Positions 33,468-42,685 of a DNA stretch of 64,000 nt are shown one piece after another. Every line of letters begins with the position of its first letter. The first letter of the stretch is position 1. The stretch is from Bacillota bacterium (lineage in GTDB: Bacteria; Bacillota; Clostridia; Lachnospirales; Lachnospiraceae). The position numbers and the translations under genes are program-made. The DNA lies in assembly GCA_023409535.1 (NCBI GenBank), contig JAEYGZ010000038.1, positions 62,001-126,000 on the forward strand, in the 5' to 3' direction. Below the pieces are notes generated by a model. That model searched no databases, was not told where the DNA came from, and saw only the letters and a list, made by a program, of their open reading frames with translations.

Positions 33468-34127
33468 GTGATTCGAATTTTGATAGTGGAAGATGAAAAA
33501 CCGATTTCGGATTTAATACGAATTAACTTATTCGAAGCAGGGTACTTTTGTGATTGTGCCTTTGATGGCATGACAGCCGTAAATATACTGGATGAAAGCA
33601 AATATGATTTAGTTTTGTTAGATATCCTTCTTCCTGAGGTGGATGGATATGAGGTTATGGAATATATAAAGCCTTTGAATGTTCCGGTGATATTTTTAAC
33701 GGCCAAAGCTAGTGTGGATGATAGGGTTAAAGGGTTAAAGCTCGGCGCAGATGACTATCTTGTGAAGCCGTTTGAAATTATTGAGCTTTTAGCGCGGGTC
33801 GAAGCTGTTCTAAGAAGATATAATCTCAGCCAATCTATCATTGAAATAGGCGGCTTGACTATTGACACCAGGGCAAGAACCGTAAAAAAAGAAAACCTTG
33901 AAATTCCTCTGACAAAAAAGGAATATGAACTGCTCATTTTCTTCATTGACAACAAAAACATTGCGCTTTTCAGAGATAAGCTATACGAAAAAATATGGGG
34001 CGGTGATTTTATGGGAGACAGCAGAACAATCGATCTCCACGTCCAACGCCTGCGAAAAAAGCTCGGATGGGAACAATTGATTACGGTGGTCTATAAAGTA
34101 GGCTACCGATTGGAGATAAACCAATGA
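33468..34127 (+). CDS. OmpR-type response regulator of the efflux/VanY locus
   Basis: The 219-residue regulator has a receiver (ILIVEDEKPISDLIR; phospho-acceptor in LLDILLPEVDGYE near 50; KPFEIIELL) and a winged helix (RTIDLHVQRLRKKLG). It resembles VanR-like regulators. I chose GTG at 33468 after AGAGGTGA because the product then begins like the family (MIRILIVEDE); GTG at 33459 overlaps the site. It overlaps the kinase start by 4 bases. Confidence 0.92.
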   Translation: MIRILIVEDEKPISDLIRINLFEAGYFCDCAFDGMTAVNILDESKYDLVLLDILLPEVDGYEVMEYIKPLNVPVIFLTAKASVDDRVKGLKLGADDYLVKPFEIIELLARVEAVLRRYNLSQSIIEIGGLTIDTRARTVKKENLEIPLTKKEYELLIFFIDNKNIALFRDKLYEKIWGGDFMGDSRTIDLHVQRLRKKLGWEQLITVVYKVGYRLEINQ

Positions 34128-35521
34128 AACTATCCTGGAAAATATTTCTTTGCACTTTGATTATTACGATATTGACCTTCAGCATCGGCGGCTATTTCTT
34201 CATATCTGCTGTTTTTCAGTCTGCCCTTGATAGAGAAACCAACGCAGCGTTGAAGGAAAATAAAATGCTGTGCAGTTATTTTGGAGCCGTAATGCCGACT
34301 GCATCATCTGAAACTCAGGATAAGGGAACGATGCTGAATATTTCAGAATCTATAATAGCTCATTTTACAAATGATAAATTGGTAATCAGAATTTCTGACA
34401 AAGAACAGAATGTAATTGCCCAGAGTGATGATATAAACTTTGATATGGATTTGCTTGAGCAGCTTGAAGATAATTCCATAGTATATAAGGCCATAGAATA
34501 TGAAGGCGGCTACTATATTCAAACAGCCTCGGTTCTTCAGACCTTCAGCGGAAGAATGTATATGGAAACCGTCCATGATATATCTTCTATTTTTATTGAT
34601 AGGCATAATTTATTTTCTTTTTATCGAAAACTGATGTTTTTCATGTTGGCAGCAAACGCGCTCTTAGTTTCTTTCCTGACATTATGGGCACTGTCCCCAT
34701 TAAAAAGACTTTCAAATACGACAAGGAAAATAGCTAAAGGCAAATATGGAGATAGAGCGACTATTCGGACAAAAGATGAAATCGGACTGCTCGCAAAGGA
34801 TTTCAATAAAATGGCAGATAGCCTCGAAACCAAAATACTGGATTTAGAAGAAATAACAATAAGCCAGCGCGATTTTATCGGCAGCTTCGCTCACGAAATT
34901 AAGACGCCCCTTACATCTATTATTGGATATGCCGATATGCTTCGTTCAAAAAAAATGGCTGAAGAAAATAGGATTTTGGCGGCAGACTATATTTTTAATG
35001 AAGGAAAGCGCATGGAAGCCCTTTCATTAAAGCTGCTTGATTTACTGGTAGTAAAAAATCATGACTTTGAGATGAAACCAATTAATATGAAAGAGTTGTT
35101 TAAGAATATTGAAGGAATTATGGAACCTGTTCTTACCAGCAGTAATATCATGCTTAGAATTTCTGCTGAGGATATTCAAATTCAAGTTGAACCGGATTTG
35201 ATAAAAACTCTTATTCTAAACCTGGTGGACAATGCCAGAAAAGCAATCCCGGAAAGCGGTGTAATTAATTTAACAGGCAAGCGAATATCCGCTGAGGGAT
35301 TTATGATTATTGTTCAGGATAATGGCAAAGGAATACCGGAAAAAGAGCTTTCAAGGATTACAGAGATATTTTATATGGTGGATAAATCAAGAGCCAGAGG
35401 CAAAGGCGTAGGCATTGGACTTTCTTTGTGTAAAGAAATTGCGGAGCTTCATGGCGGTGAGATGAAGTTTGAATCTCAAGTAGGTGTAGGAACTAGTGTT
35501 TATTTGGATTTAAGGGGGTAG
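34124..35521 (+). CDS. Membrane sensor histidine kinase
   Basis: The 465-residue kinase has TM helices at about 8-30 and 168-190 that flank an outer sensor of about 135 residues. Then come HAMP, phospho-accepting FAHEIKTPLTSIIGYADM near residue 257, and ATPase boxes NLVDNARKA, DNGKGIPEKE, GVGIGLSL. The operon position with the regulator and a VanY-like enzyme suggests it senses cell-wall stress or an antibiotic; this is inference. Confidence 0.92.
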   Translation: MKLSWKIFLCTLIITILTFSIGGYFFISAVFQSALDRETNAALKENKMLCSYFGAVMPTASSETQDKGTMLNISESIIAHFTNDKLVIRISDKEQNVIAQSDDINFDMDLLEQLEDNSIVYKAIEYEGGYYIQTASVLQTFSGRMYMETVHDISSIFIDRHNLFSFYRKLMFFMLAANALLVSFLTLWALSPLKRLSNTTRKIAKGKYGDRATIRTKDEIGLLAKDFNKMADSLETKILDLEEITISQRDFIGSFAHEIKTPLTSIIGYADMLRSKKMAEENRILAADYIFNEGKRMEALSLKLLDLLVVKNHDFEMKPINMKELFKNIEGIMEPVLTSSNIMLRISAEDIQIQVEPDLIKTLILNLVDNARKAIPESGVINLTGKRISAEGFMIIVQDNGKGIPEKELSRITEIFYMVDKSRARGKGVGIGLSLCKEIAELHGGEMKFESQVGVGTSVYLDLRG

Positions 35522-35527
35522 ATATAA

Positions 35528-36310
35528 ATGAAGGCAACCATAAAATATATAATAACTATCACCTTAGTTTTCATTTTTGCTGCGACAGGACTTTTCTTGC
35601 CCGAGTGGATGACTTTTTCTACCGATCAAAATATAATCGGAAAGGTCAAATCCGAATCATTTGAACTGCCGAAAACCATATCGAGCAATAATACGTCAAT
35701 GATCAAAAAAATAAGTTTGTTGCGAGATTATCCGCAAAATGTAAATCGAGTTGCATTTGATATAGGTACGAATTTTAATTTAACCTCTGCAAACGATCAA
35801 TTTTTTGAAGAAATTACAGAGCTTGCAAAACTCGGTCTGCTTCCCGAAATAGATTCAGAGGACAAAAGTGCAATAAAAATGGATGTAAGCTTATATGTTC
35901 AAAAAGATGAACCATCTGTCAGCGGCATATTTTGGAGTATTGCTTTGCAGGAAGACGGGTTTTCAGGGAACTTTTACATGGATGATCATACGGGCAAGAT
36001 TATACAATTTATTGTAAACGCACAGGATAAGCCGTTGCTTACAGAAAAAAAGACCATAGAAACATGGGCGGAATACCTTGGGCTTGAGGTTCAAAATATA
36101 GAATCTGAGCCGGAATCCCCCCCTACTCGGGAGGATGAAACCGCAACGATAAAGGTAACTGAACGCCGTTATACTGTTTATAATTTTGAATTTAGATTCG
36201 AAGATAGCGTTTTGCTTTATGCATTTTATACTTTTGAAAATGGATACGGATTTGGTTATATAATGAAGCTTATATCGAGCTACAATACTTCTATTCAAAT
36301 CAGGCCATGA
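35528..36310 (+). CDS. Exported hypothetical protein of the two-component operon
   Basis: The 260-residue protein has one N-terminal hydrophobic segment (about 7-26) and an outer part with mixed strands (GFSGNFYMDDHTGKIIQF, TWAEYLGLEVQ, VYNFEFRFEDSVLLYAFY). It begins 6 bases after the kinase stop and precedes the terminator, so it belongs to the same transcript. Similar small proteins accompany kinases in clostridial efflux operons and may modulate sensing. No family name assigned. Confidence 0.8.
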   Translation: MKATIKYIITITLVFIFAATGLFLPEWMTFSTDQNIIGKVKSESFELPKTISSNNTSMIKKISLLRDYPQNVNRVAFDIGTNFNLTSANDQFFEEITELAKLGLLPEIDSEDKSAIKMDVSLYVQKDEPSVSGIFWSIALQEDGFSGNFYMDDHTGKIIQFIVNAQDKPLLTEKKTIETWAEYLGLEVQNIESEPESPPTREDETATIKVTERRYTVYNFEFRFEDSVLLYAFYTFENGYGFGYIMKLISSYNTSIQIRP

Positions 36311-36382
36311 TAAGATGGATATAGCAAAGCTGCAATGAAACTTGTACAAAGAGCCTGAAATTTTCACAGAAGAATTAAGAAG

Positions 36383-36427
36383 AATACGCTTTGGGCGGCT
36401 TTTAAGCCTCATCAGGGCGTATTTTTT
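36383..36427 (+). terminator. Two-part terminator of the two-component operon
   Basis: AATACGC pairs with GCGTATT with an inner GGCTT/AAGCC stem, and six T follow. Confidence 0.8.
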
Positions 36428-36468
36428 GTGTAACACTTTTTTCATGCAGGTAAAATTTGTGCAACTAT

Positions 36469-36511
36469 GAAACAATAGAGATACAACTTTGATACACAGA
36501 CCATTTATACT
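36469..36511 (+). promoter_or_regulatory. Second regulator-binding direct repeat and promoter
   Basis: GAAACAA (36469-36475) and GATACAA (36480-36486) have the same 11-base spacing as at 33417 and again run into CTTTGAT. A TATACT -10 candidate is at 36506-36511. The match across 18 or so bases indicates common control. Confidence 0.68.
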
Positions 36512-36557
36512 TCACATTGTAAGAGTATTTTAAGTCAAAAGTGAGGTATAGAGTTAT

Positions 36558-37394
36558 ATGGATGGAAAAAAGACGCTAAAAGGAAAAACCGTTCTATCTA
36601 TCATTACGATTTCAGTCCTGTTGATTACCGCTTTCTTGTTTTATGCAAATAAGCCTCAGGAAGACATGATGCCCCTGAGAGAATATAAAGCCTTTCAGGG
36701 TGACATTACTGCGGGAATAACGGCGGACGGTTATTTATTTCTGCCCCCCACTTCCCATTACTTTCCTGTCCCTGTTCAACTTGAAGCCGTATATGTCAAA
36801 AAAGGAGACACCGTAAAGGTTGGAGATAAGATCGCCAAAGCAGTTGGCAGCGAATTGGCCGACCCTTATCTTTACGCCAAGCTGGATGGTATCGTCACTT
36901 CAATTCCTTTGGTTGAGGGTGAAATGACTGCAGGAAAGCCAATTGTTGCTCAAGTTGGCGACCCGAAGAAAATAAGCGCCCTTTTGAAGGTATCTCAATC
37001 CAACATCGGCGATGTGGAAATCGGTCAGTCTGTACAGTTTACCTTCAATGCATATCAGACGCAGACATTACAGGGTGCCGTTACGCAAGTCCAGTTAGCG
37101 CCAATCAGCGCGAATCCGCTGGAATATGCTGTTTACGCTTCGATTGAAACACAGGATATGCTTCTGTTGGAGGGCATGACATTTTCAGCGCAGCTTATTC
37201 AAAAACAGGTACAGGACGTGTTATGCCTTTCAAACAAGGCCATTCAATTAAAAGAAGGCAAACAAATCGTATTACTCAAGGACAAAGAAGGGAATCTGTT
37301 TGAGCAAGAAATCCGGACAGGTTTCTCAGACGGCAGATACAGTGAAGTTCTCTCCGGCCTTTCTAACGGCGATGTCGTCTATGTGGAGGGATAA
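36558..37394 (+). CDS. Membrane-fusion (HlyD/MacA-like) subunit
   Basis: The 278-residue protein has one TM helix (about 12-30), then a short lipoyl-type fold (VPVQLEAVYVKKGDTVKVGD; LDGIVTSIPLVEGEMTAG) and beta barrel (ALLKVSQSNIGDVEIG). The long coiled-coil hairpin of Gram-negative MacA is missing, as expected where there is no outer membrane. It precedes the permease by 2 bases and should link it to outside substrates. Confidence 0.88.
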   Translation: MDGKKTLKGKTVLSIITISVLLITAFLFYANKPQEDMMPLREYKAFQGDITAGITADGYLFLPPTSHYFPVPVQLEAVYVKKGDTVKVGDKIAKAVGSELADPYLYAKLDGIVTSIPLVEGEMTAGKPIVAQVGDPKKISALLKVSQSNIGDVEIGQSVQFTFNAYQTQTLQGAVTQVQLAPISANPLEYAVYASIETQDMLLLEGMTFSAQLIQKQVQDVLCLSNKAIQLKEGKQIVLLKDKEGNLFEQEIRTGFSDGRYSEVLSGLSNGDVVYVEG

Positions 37395-37396
37395 AT

Positions 37397-38602
37397 ATGC
37401 GATTGACTGAAATGTTGCGTATCATATGGATTAACATCATACAGAACAAATTCAAAGTTATTTTAAGCTCATTAGGCATTATTGTCGGAGCCACAACAAT
37501 TGTTTTGGTTATTGCCATCGGCAATGGCGGCGAAGCGGAAATAACCAAGCAGTTTGGAGATCTTTCGGCAGCGACCATTTATATCAATGCGGATGAGTCG
37601 AAAAGAGTCCTCTTTGATATGGACCTTACTAAAGTTGAACGGTTAAATTTTGAGCAAATCCAGCAGATAAAAGCGGAAAATCCGTATTTGACTAATATTA
37701 TGCTCATAGGCTTCGGGGTCGGAAACGTGATGGTGAATGGGGAAGAATACTTTAGGAGCATTACAGGAGTAACTTCGGAATACGAACAGATTTTAAATTT
37801 ACCTACCGCATATGGTTCCAATCTGACAGATGATGATGTCGAGGATAAATCGTTGGTTGCTGTTTTAGGCTATGACGTCGCGGTACAGAACTATGGTATG
37901 CCTGAATATGCAGTCGGCGAATATATTTCAATTGGTAATAAGCTGCTGAAAGTCGTGGGCGTTCTGGCCCGAAAGGGCGATAGCGCGGGGACGATCGCGC
38001 CGGATTCCTCCGTATTCATTCCATATTCTGTGGCAAAAGAATATGTATTCAGTGAGCTTTTAATGCCTCAAGCGATTGCACTGGCTGATGATGTATCCCA
38101 TGTGGATTCAGCAACGACATGGATTCGCAGTTCACTTGCCTATTTGCTTAATACCAGCGACGCATACACAATTGAGAATGCAGGCAGCAGAATGGAAGCC
38201 GCTGTCCAATCAGCAAAAACAATGAGTATGCTTTTAGTTTCCGTTGCGGCTATTGTTTTCATTGTTAGCGGCATTGGTATTATGAATGTGCTTTTCGTAT
38301 CTGTGAAGGAGCGTACAAGAGAAATCGGCATTTTGAAAGCTCTAGGCTGCCCCGAACGCGATATCTTGCTGCAATTTATTCTTGAATCCATAACCATAAG
38401 TGTATTTGGAAGCATAACCGGGATGCTGTTAAGCATTTTTATATTGCCGCTTATGAAATATATCGATATCCCGGTTCTTCCATCTGCCGGAGGGCAATTG
38501 GCAGCGTTATTCTTTTCGCTGCTGACAGGTACGGTTTTCGGATTTTATCCTGCATATAAAGCGTCAAAACAGAAACCTATCGACGCGCTGAATCATGAAT
38601 AG
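37397..38602 (+). CDS. MacB/FtsX-type ABC permease
   Basis: The 401-residue permease has an N-terminal TM helix (FKVILSSLGIIVGATTIVLV), a large outer MacB_PCD domain of about 230 residues, and three C-terminal TM helices with the FtsX pattern (SVKERTREIGILKALGC). Such systems use ATP on the inside to move or extract substrates outside, such as antimicrobial peptides. It is in one operon with the fusion subunit, a lipoprotein and the ATPase. Confidence 0.92.
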   Translation: MRLTEMLRIIWINIIQNKFKVILSSLGIIVGATTIVLVIAIGNGGEAEITKQFGDLSAATIYINADESKRVLFDMDLTKVERLNFEQIQQIKAENPYLTNIMLIGFGVGNVMVNGEEYFRSITGVTSEYEQILNLPTAYGSNLTDDDVEDKSLVAVLGYDVAVQNYGMPEYAVGEYISIGNKLLKVVGVLARKGDSAGTIAPDSSVFIPYSVAKEYVFSELLMPQAIALADDVSHVDSATTWIRSSLAYLLNTSDAYTIENAGSRMEAAVQSAKTMSMLLVSVAAIVFIVSGIGIMNVLFVSVKERTREIGILKALGCPERDILLQFILESITISVFGSITGMLLSIFILPLMKYIDIPVLPSAGGQLAALFFSLLTGTVFGFYPAYKASKQKPIDALNHE

Positions 38603-38623
38603 ATGATAAGGAGAATGACTGAT

Positions 38624-39235
38624 ATGAAAAAAAATAAAATCTTTATAGCAATAGCAATTTTGCTGATTGCAGGGCTAATGCTTGCAGGTTGTTCAAATCC
38701 TCAAACACCAAAGAATCCTGATATGACGGAAAATGAACCCGGAGCGGATGGTATACAGAATAGGGACGGTGGAGCACCTTCTCAGGCTGATTTAGATCAG
38801 GAGACTTCTGATGCTGATAGCAATACGGAAGTGCCGGATGAAGTGTTTTTCGGGAAGGTAACAAGCATTATTGGCAATGAAGTTGAAATTGAAATGGCGT
38901 TGCTTCCAGATTGGAACGAGGGTGAGAATATAAAACCCGGTGATAAGAAGGGTTCTTCTCAAGAAAAAACGGCGATAAGGGAAAACCCCGAAGGGCAGGA
39001 AGACTATTTTGCCCCTGACCCGGAGGACTCGATTTTCGGAGAAGACGGAGAGATTAACTTAACCTATACAGGGGAAAGCAAAACCTTGACTATTCCTGCG
39101 GGGGTCAATATCCGCAATATTTTAGGCGGAGAAGCAACTTTGGAAGAAATAAAAAAGGGTTCGGTATTGATGATTAAGCCAAAGGTGATAGATGGCAAAG
39201 GCGCTGCCATAGATATGCTGACAATTATAAAGTGA
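38624..39235 (+). CDS. Lipoprotein within the ABC operon
   Basis: The 203-residue protein has a lipoprotein signal (IAGLMLAGC), an acidic spacer rich in D, E, P and N (about 25-70), then EVFFGKVTSIIGNEVEIEMAL and a C-terminal small beta domain (ESKTLTIPAGVNIRNILGG). I chose the ATG at 38624 because AAGGAG is 10 bases upstream. Its place between permease and ATPase suggests an outer accessory of the transporter. Family function unknown. Confidence 0.82.
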   Translation: MKKNKIFIAIAILLIAGLMLAGCSNPQTPKNPDMTENEPGADGIQNRDGGAPSQADLDQETSDADSNTEVPDEVFFGKVTSIIGNEVEIEMALLPDWNEGENIKPGDKKGSSQEKTAIRENPEGQEDYFAPDPEDSIFGEDGEINLTYTGESKTLTIPAGVNIRNILGGEATLEEIKKGSVLMIKPKVIDGKGAAIDMLTIIK

Positions 39236-39244
39236 GGGAATGTC

Positions 39245-39916
39245 ATGAGCGAAATAATCAGAATGGAAAAGATAAACAAGGCTTACCGAATGGGCGAGGA
39301 AAGCCTGCATGTACTCAAGGATATCAGTTTTGTGGTTGAAAAAGGCGATTATTTAACCATACTCGGCCCATCCGGCTCCGGCAAAACTACCTTAATGAAT
39401 ATTCTGGGCTGCATGGACACTTTTGACAGCGGAACATATCAATTTGAGGATATTAAGTTAGATAAATGTACGAACAACCAATTATCACGGATCAGGAATC
39501 GGAAAATCGGATTTATTTTTCAAAGATACAATCTAATACCACAATACACAGCATTGCAAAACATTATTATGCCCTTACTGATCCGCGGGATGACCAGAAA
39601 CGAGGCGGTGAAAAAGGCGGACGAAACCATCAGCCTCGTCGGTTTGTCCGACAGGGTGCTGCATAAGCCGAATGAACTTTCAGGAGGGCAGCAGCAAAGA
39701 GTGGCCATCGCCCGTGCTTTAGTAACAGAGCCCTCTTTGCTCCTGGCAGATGAACCGACCGGTTCTTTGGATTCCGCTACCGGAAAAGACATACTGGCTT
39801 TGTTTCAAAAGCTGAATGACAATGGCAACACCATAATCGTGATCAGCCATGACAGCAAGGTGGCTGGGCAAAGCAAAAGGGTTATTTCCATATTTGACGG
39901 GAAAATGGCCGTATAA
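39245..39916 (+). CDS. ABC transporter ATPase (MacB/LolD type)
   Basis: The 223-residue ATPase has Walker A GPSGSGKTT near 39, signature LSGGQQQRVAIARAL near 140, Walker B LLLADEPT and switch His in VISHDS. It powers the permease at 37397. The gene lies 9 bases after the lipoprotein stop. Confidence 0.94.
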   Translation: MSEIIRMEKINKAYRMGEESLHVLKDISFVVEKGDYLTILGPSGSGKTTLMNILGCMDTFDSGTYQFEDIKLDKCTNNQLSRIRNRKIGFIFQRYNLIPQYTALQNIIMPLLIRGMTRNEAVKKADETISLVGLSDRVLHKPNELSGGQQQRVAIARALVTEPSLLLADEPTGSLDSATGKDILALFQKLNDNGNTIIVISHDSKVAGQSKRVISIFDGKMAV

Positions 39917-39941
39917 AATTCTTTAAGAAAGGATGTTTCAC

Positions 39942-40769
39942 ATGAATACAATAGACAAGCCTGCTGCAAGAAACAAATGCAGAAAATCACAATTTTTCTT
40001 CGGAATGATGAAGCTTTGCGCCATCATATTCGCTATATTTGTTTTTGTTATGCTACCCATTCAAGCAAATGCTCAGTCAATTAAAGTCTTGATAAAAGGA
40101 ACAGAACCTTTGCCAATACAAAATGAGCCTGCTACTTCTCAGGAGCAGGGAAAAAATATTATTGTAAAACAACCCGGTAATACAGATTTATCTTCAATAA
40201 ATGACAGCGAAGGTTGGGTGTTGATGTTGGTAAACGGAGAGAATCCTTTACCCGATAACTATTTGCCAAAATTGAAAAAATTGAAAAATGGATTGGAGTT
40301 TGATGAAAGAGCAATAGCTCAACTGAATGTAATGCTTTCTGATGCAACAGCACAAGGTCTTTCGCCAATTGTATGTTCTGCATATAGAACCATTGAAAAG
40401 CAAAAAACACTGTTCAATAACCAAGTATATAAATATATAGCAAAAGGGCTTAATCAGGAGCAAGCGGAAATCGAAGCACGAAAATATGTTGCTTATCCCG
40501 GAACGAGTGAACACAATTTGGGATTAGCCGCTGATATAGTATCTGTCGATTATCAGATTCTTGACGAAAAACAGGCTGATACCAAAGAGATAAAATGGCT
40601 GATTGAGCATTGCAAGGAATATGGATTTATCCTTAGATACCCTAAAGACAAAATACATATAACAGGCGTTGCATATGAACCTTGGCACTTCCGATATGTG
40701 GGCGTACAGGCTGCACAGGAGATTATGAAAGATGATATTACTCTTGAAGAATATTTGGCGAGCAAGTGA
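39942..40769 (+). CDS. VanY-like D-alanyl-D-alanine carboxypeptidase
   Basis: The 275-residue exported enzyme has a hydrophobic segment at about 22-42, then the peptidase domain with CSAYRTIEKQ, the zinc pair YPGTSEHNLGLAADI and EPWHFRYVG. VanY-type enzymes remove the terminal D-alanine of peptidoglycan stems, the target of glycopeptides. I chose the ATG at 39942, 9 bases after AAAGG. It ends the efflux operon; no VanHAX genes are present, so glycopeptide resistance is not implied by itself. Confidence 0.9.
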   Translation: MNTIDKPAARNKCRKSQFFFGMMKLCAIIFAIFVFVMLPIQANAQSIKVLIKGTEPLPIQNEPATSQEQGKNIIVKQPGNTDLSSINDSEGWVLMLVNGENPLPDNYLPKLKKLKNGLEFDERAIAQLNVMLSDATAQGLSPIVCSAYRTIEKQKTLFNNQVYKYIAKGLNQEQAEIEARKYVAYPGTSEHNLGLAADIVSVDYQILDEKQADTKEIKWLIEHCKEYGFILRYPKDKIHITGVAYEPWHFRYVGVQAAQEIMKDDITLEEYLASK

Positions 40770-40854
40770 ACGCCTCTTCAAAACAAGCATCCAGAAATAT
40801 TTGCGCCTTATTAAATATTATCTGAAACAAAGTTAAGAAGAAATTGAATGTTAA

Positions 40855-41069
40855 AGTTGCCGCCATTTTTGTAGAAAAAGAAAATGCGAAGGATGTGATA
40901 AGTGCGCTGTTTTTAAGCCCATAATGGTGGCGGTCTTAGTAACGGAGGGTTTATAATGTGCCCAAAACCGTACCAGATAAATTTTACAATTGCTGTTTTG
41001 ATATGCAGGCAATTTTTCAAAAGTGGAATACCTCCACCAGTGGTAGAAGCACTCATTCATCATTCATGA
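40855..41069 (+). other. Unexplained gap with two short open stretches
   Basis: Between VanY and the SRAP gene, 40855-40956 is open without a start and is cysteine-rich (CRHFCRKRKCEGCDKC). An ATG at 40956, with GGAGG 7 bases upstream, gives 37 codons (MCPKPYQINFTIAVLICRQF...). The remaining bases show nothing. Either could be a gene remnant or chance. Confidence 0.25.
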
Positions 41070-41693
41070 CAGGTCCATCCTGTACTGATATCCAAAGTCA
41101 TTTCCTCCAATTTCCTCTCTTCTTAATAAAGGCGGTACCCGCTTTATCATATCTCCTGCCGCCTGTTGATTTATAATCCATGTTCTAATCTTCTGCTTCG
41201 GTATGACCAATGGCATGCGGTTATGAACCTCTTTCATTGATTCATTCGCACCGGTAGTGAGAATGACATAGCGCATTTCATATTCGGAAGGGTATTCCCC
41301 TGCCGGGTATAACATATACAGTCCTGCCATATACAAGGCATTGGTCCCCTCCATGCGAAACAGAAATTTCTTCTTCTCGCTATTCCACTCATAAAATCCG
41401 GCGGACGGGATGATACAGCGGCGGCTTAACAGACTGTCACGAAAAAACTGCTTCTCAAAGACAGACTCTGTCCTTGCATTAATGATAACACCCTTCCGAC
41501 CGAACTTCGGAAACCCCCAGCTACCCAACACAGGAGACACTTCCTCCTCCTCTTCGATCAGAATTGGTGCCTGATCCGTCGGGTAGATGTCTCCGTTTTT
41601 CACTGCCTTTCCATGAAGCTTGGCATTTAGCTTCTCTAAGATATCCAGAAGCTCATCACTTTGTTCCACCGTAAAATTATACCTGCCGCACAT
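41064..41693 (-). CDS. SRAP-domain abasic-site protein (HMCES/YedK)
   Basis: The 209-residue protein begins MCGRYNFT; Cys2, exposed after Met removal, forms the covalent link to abasic sites in single-stranded DNA. Other conserved points are NARTES near 75, PSAGFYEW near 107 and the HNRMP near 165. It protects replication forks and is often grouped with damage-response genes. GAGGATAATGC precedes the ATG. Confidence 0.93.
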   Translation of the reverse strand: MCGRYNFTVEQSDELLDILEKLNAKLHGKAVKNGDIYPTDQAPILIEEEEEVSPVLGSWGFPKFGRKGVIINARTESVFEKQFFRDSLLSRRCIIPSAGFYEWNSEKKKFLFRMEGTNALYMAGLYMLYPAGEYPSEYEMRYVILTTGANESMKEVHNRMPLVIPKQKIRTWIINQQAAGDMIKRVPPLLRREEIGGNDFGYQYRMDLS

Positions 41694-41696
41694 GCA

Positions 41697-41891
41697 TTAT
41701 CCTCGCTTCCAACGCTCTTTTTTAAATCCGGAAGATCTACAGAATAGTCCAGTCAGAATTAGCGCAGAGGAGATACTGCATAGAATAATCGCCATCGCAT
41801 CTCCGATTGTTGTAACTCTGTTTAATATATTATACACCGCATAAAGGATCAATCCTGTCGGAACGCAGTATTTGGTTAAATATTTTTTCAT
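41697..41891 (-). CDS. Small two-TM membrane protein
   Basis: The 64-residue protein has two hydrophobic helices (about 11-29 and 32-52) and a basic tail. It follows the larger membrane protein on the same strand, 37 bases later, and probably belongs to the XRE-led operon. Function unknown. Confidence 0.7.
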   Translation of the reverse strand: MKKYLTKYCVPTGLILYAVYNILNRVTTIGDAMAIILCSISSALILTGLFCRSSGFKKERWKRG

Positions 41892-41928
41892 ATTGCCCGC
41901 ATCCTTCCCTGCAAATCATCAGAATTCC

Positions 41929-42408
41929 TTACATTCTCTTAAGATAATACCGGTATGCGGCCAGATAGGATACCAGAAATATACTGATAATTGTCAGCAG
42001 CATCTTCACCAGAACCGGGAAGAACAGACCTCCGATCAGCGCAATACCATACATTACCGTAAGAATCACTCCCCCGGCAAACCGGAAAGCCCTGTTGCTG
42101 ATATCCAGAAGCCTTTCATCGCTGTTCTTGATTCGGCTCTCCTTCAGCTTTTCCTCATTGTTAAGTGTTCCTCTGTGTAAAATCCACAGTACAATAGAGA
42201 TGATCAGCAAGCCGATGCCAAAACCCGTATATACATCCAGTATTTCCTCCTTGATGACCGCTCTCCACCGGAACCTTGCCAGTAATGCCACCGTTACGGT
42301 AGTCGCCCCTGCTGCCCCCATAAGCACAAACAGCTTCATCCGGTTTCTGACGATCTCCCTGTATTCTTCATTTGTATTTGCAATTGCGCTGTTAAATATT
42401 CCTTTCAT
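41929..42408 (-). CDS. Membrane protein of an XRE-led operon
   Basis: The 159-residue protein has four hydrophobic segments (about 28-45, 63-81, 113-130, 132-150) and a central basic motif (ESRIKNSDERLLDISNRAF) often found in clostridial proteins of this type. The start overlaps the regulator's stop by 4 bases (42405-42408). Function unknown. Confidence 0.85.
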   Translation of the reverse strand: MKGIFNSAIANTNEEYREIVRNRMKLFVLMGAAGATTVTVALLARFRWRAVIKEEILDVYTGFGIGLLIISIVLWILHRGTLNNEEKLKESRIKNSDERLLDISNRAFRFAGGVILTVMYGIALIGGLFFPVLVKMLLTIISIFLVSYLAAYRYYLKRM

Positions 42409-42614
42409 AAATTCTCTTCCTCCTTATCAAATATAAATATCTCTTCGATCGGAACCTCAAAAAACTGTGCAAGCTTATGTGCCAAGATCAAAGAAGCATT
42501 GTATCTGCCTGCCTCCAGTGAGATAATCGTCTGTCTGGTTACACTGACCGCATCCGCCAGTTCATTCTGGGTAACCTTCCTGGCCTTTCGTAATTCCTGT
42601 ATTTTTGTCTGCAC
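42405..42614 (-). CDS. XRE-family regulator (YozG-like)
   Basis: The 69-residue protein is a single helix-turn-helix: IQELRKARKVTQNELADAVS, VTRQTIISLEAGRYNAS. It begins with GTG (42614) after AAGGTGA. It is first in the operon with two membrane proteins and has three evenly spaced repeats in its promoter, so it probably represses itself. Confidence 0.92.
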   Translation of the reverse strand: MQTKIQELRKARKVTQNELADAVSVTRQTIISLEAGRYNASLILAHKLAQFFEVPIEEIFIFDKEEENL

Positions 42615-42685
42615 AGATTCACCTTCCTTCTATTTGCATTAATCTTTAAATTTAACACTGCCACAGGTAGTATTGTACAGTTCGC

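Noticed and set aside
32942..33706. A 254-codon leftward open frame
   Set aside because: Both ends are antisense to the GMC oxidoreductase and the response regulator. Only the middle (33227-33406) looks like protein and is kept as a transposase remnant.
39942..40769. A complete vancomycin-resistance cluster
   Set aside because: Only a VanR/VanS-like pair and a VanY-like enzyme are present; vanH, a D-Ala-D-Lac or D-Ala-D-Ser ligase and vanX are absent.
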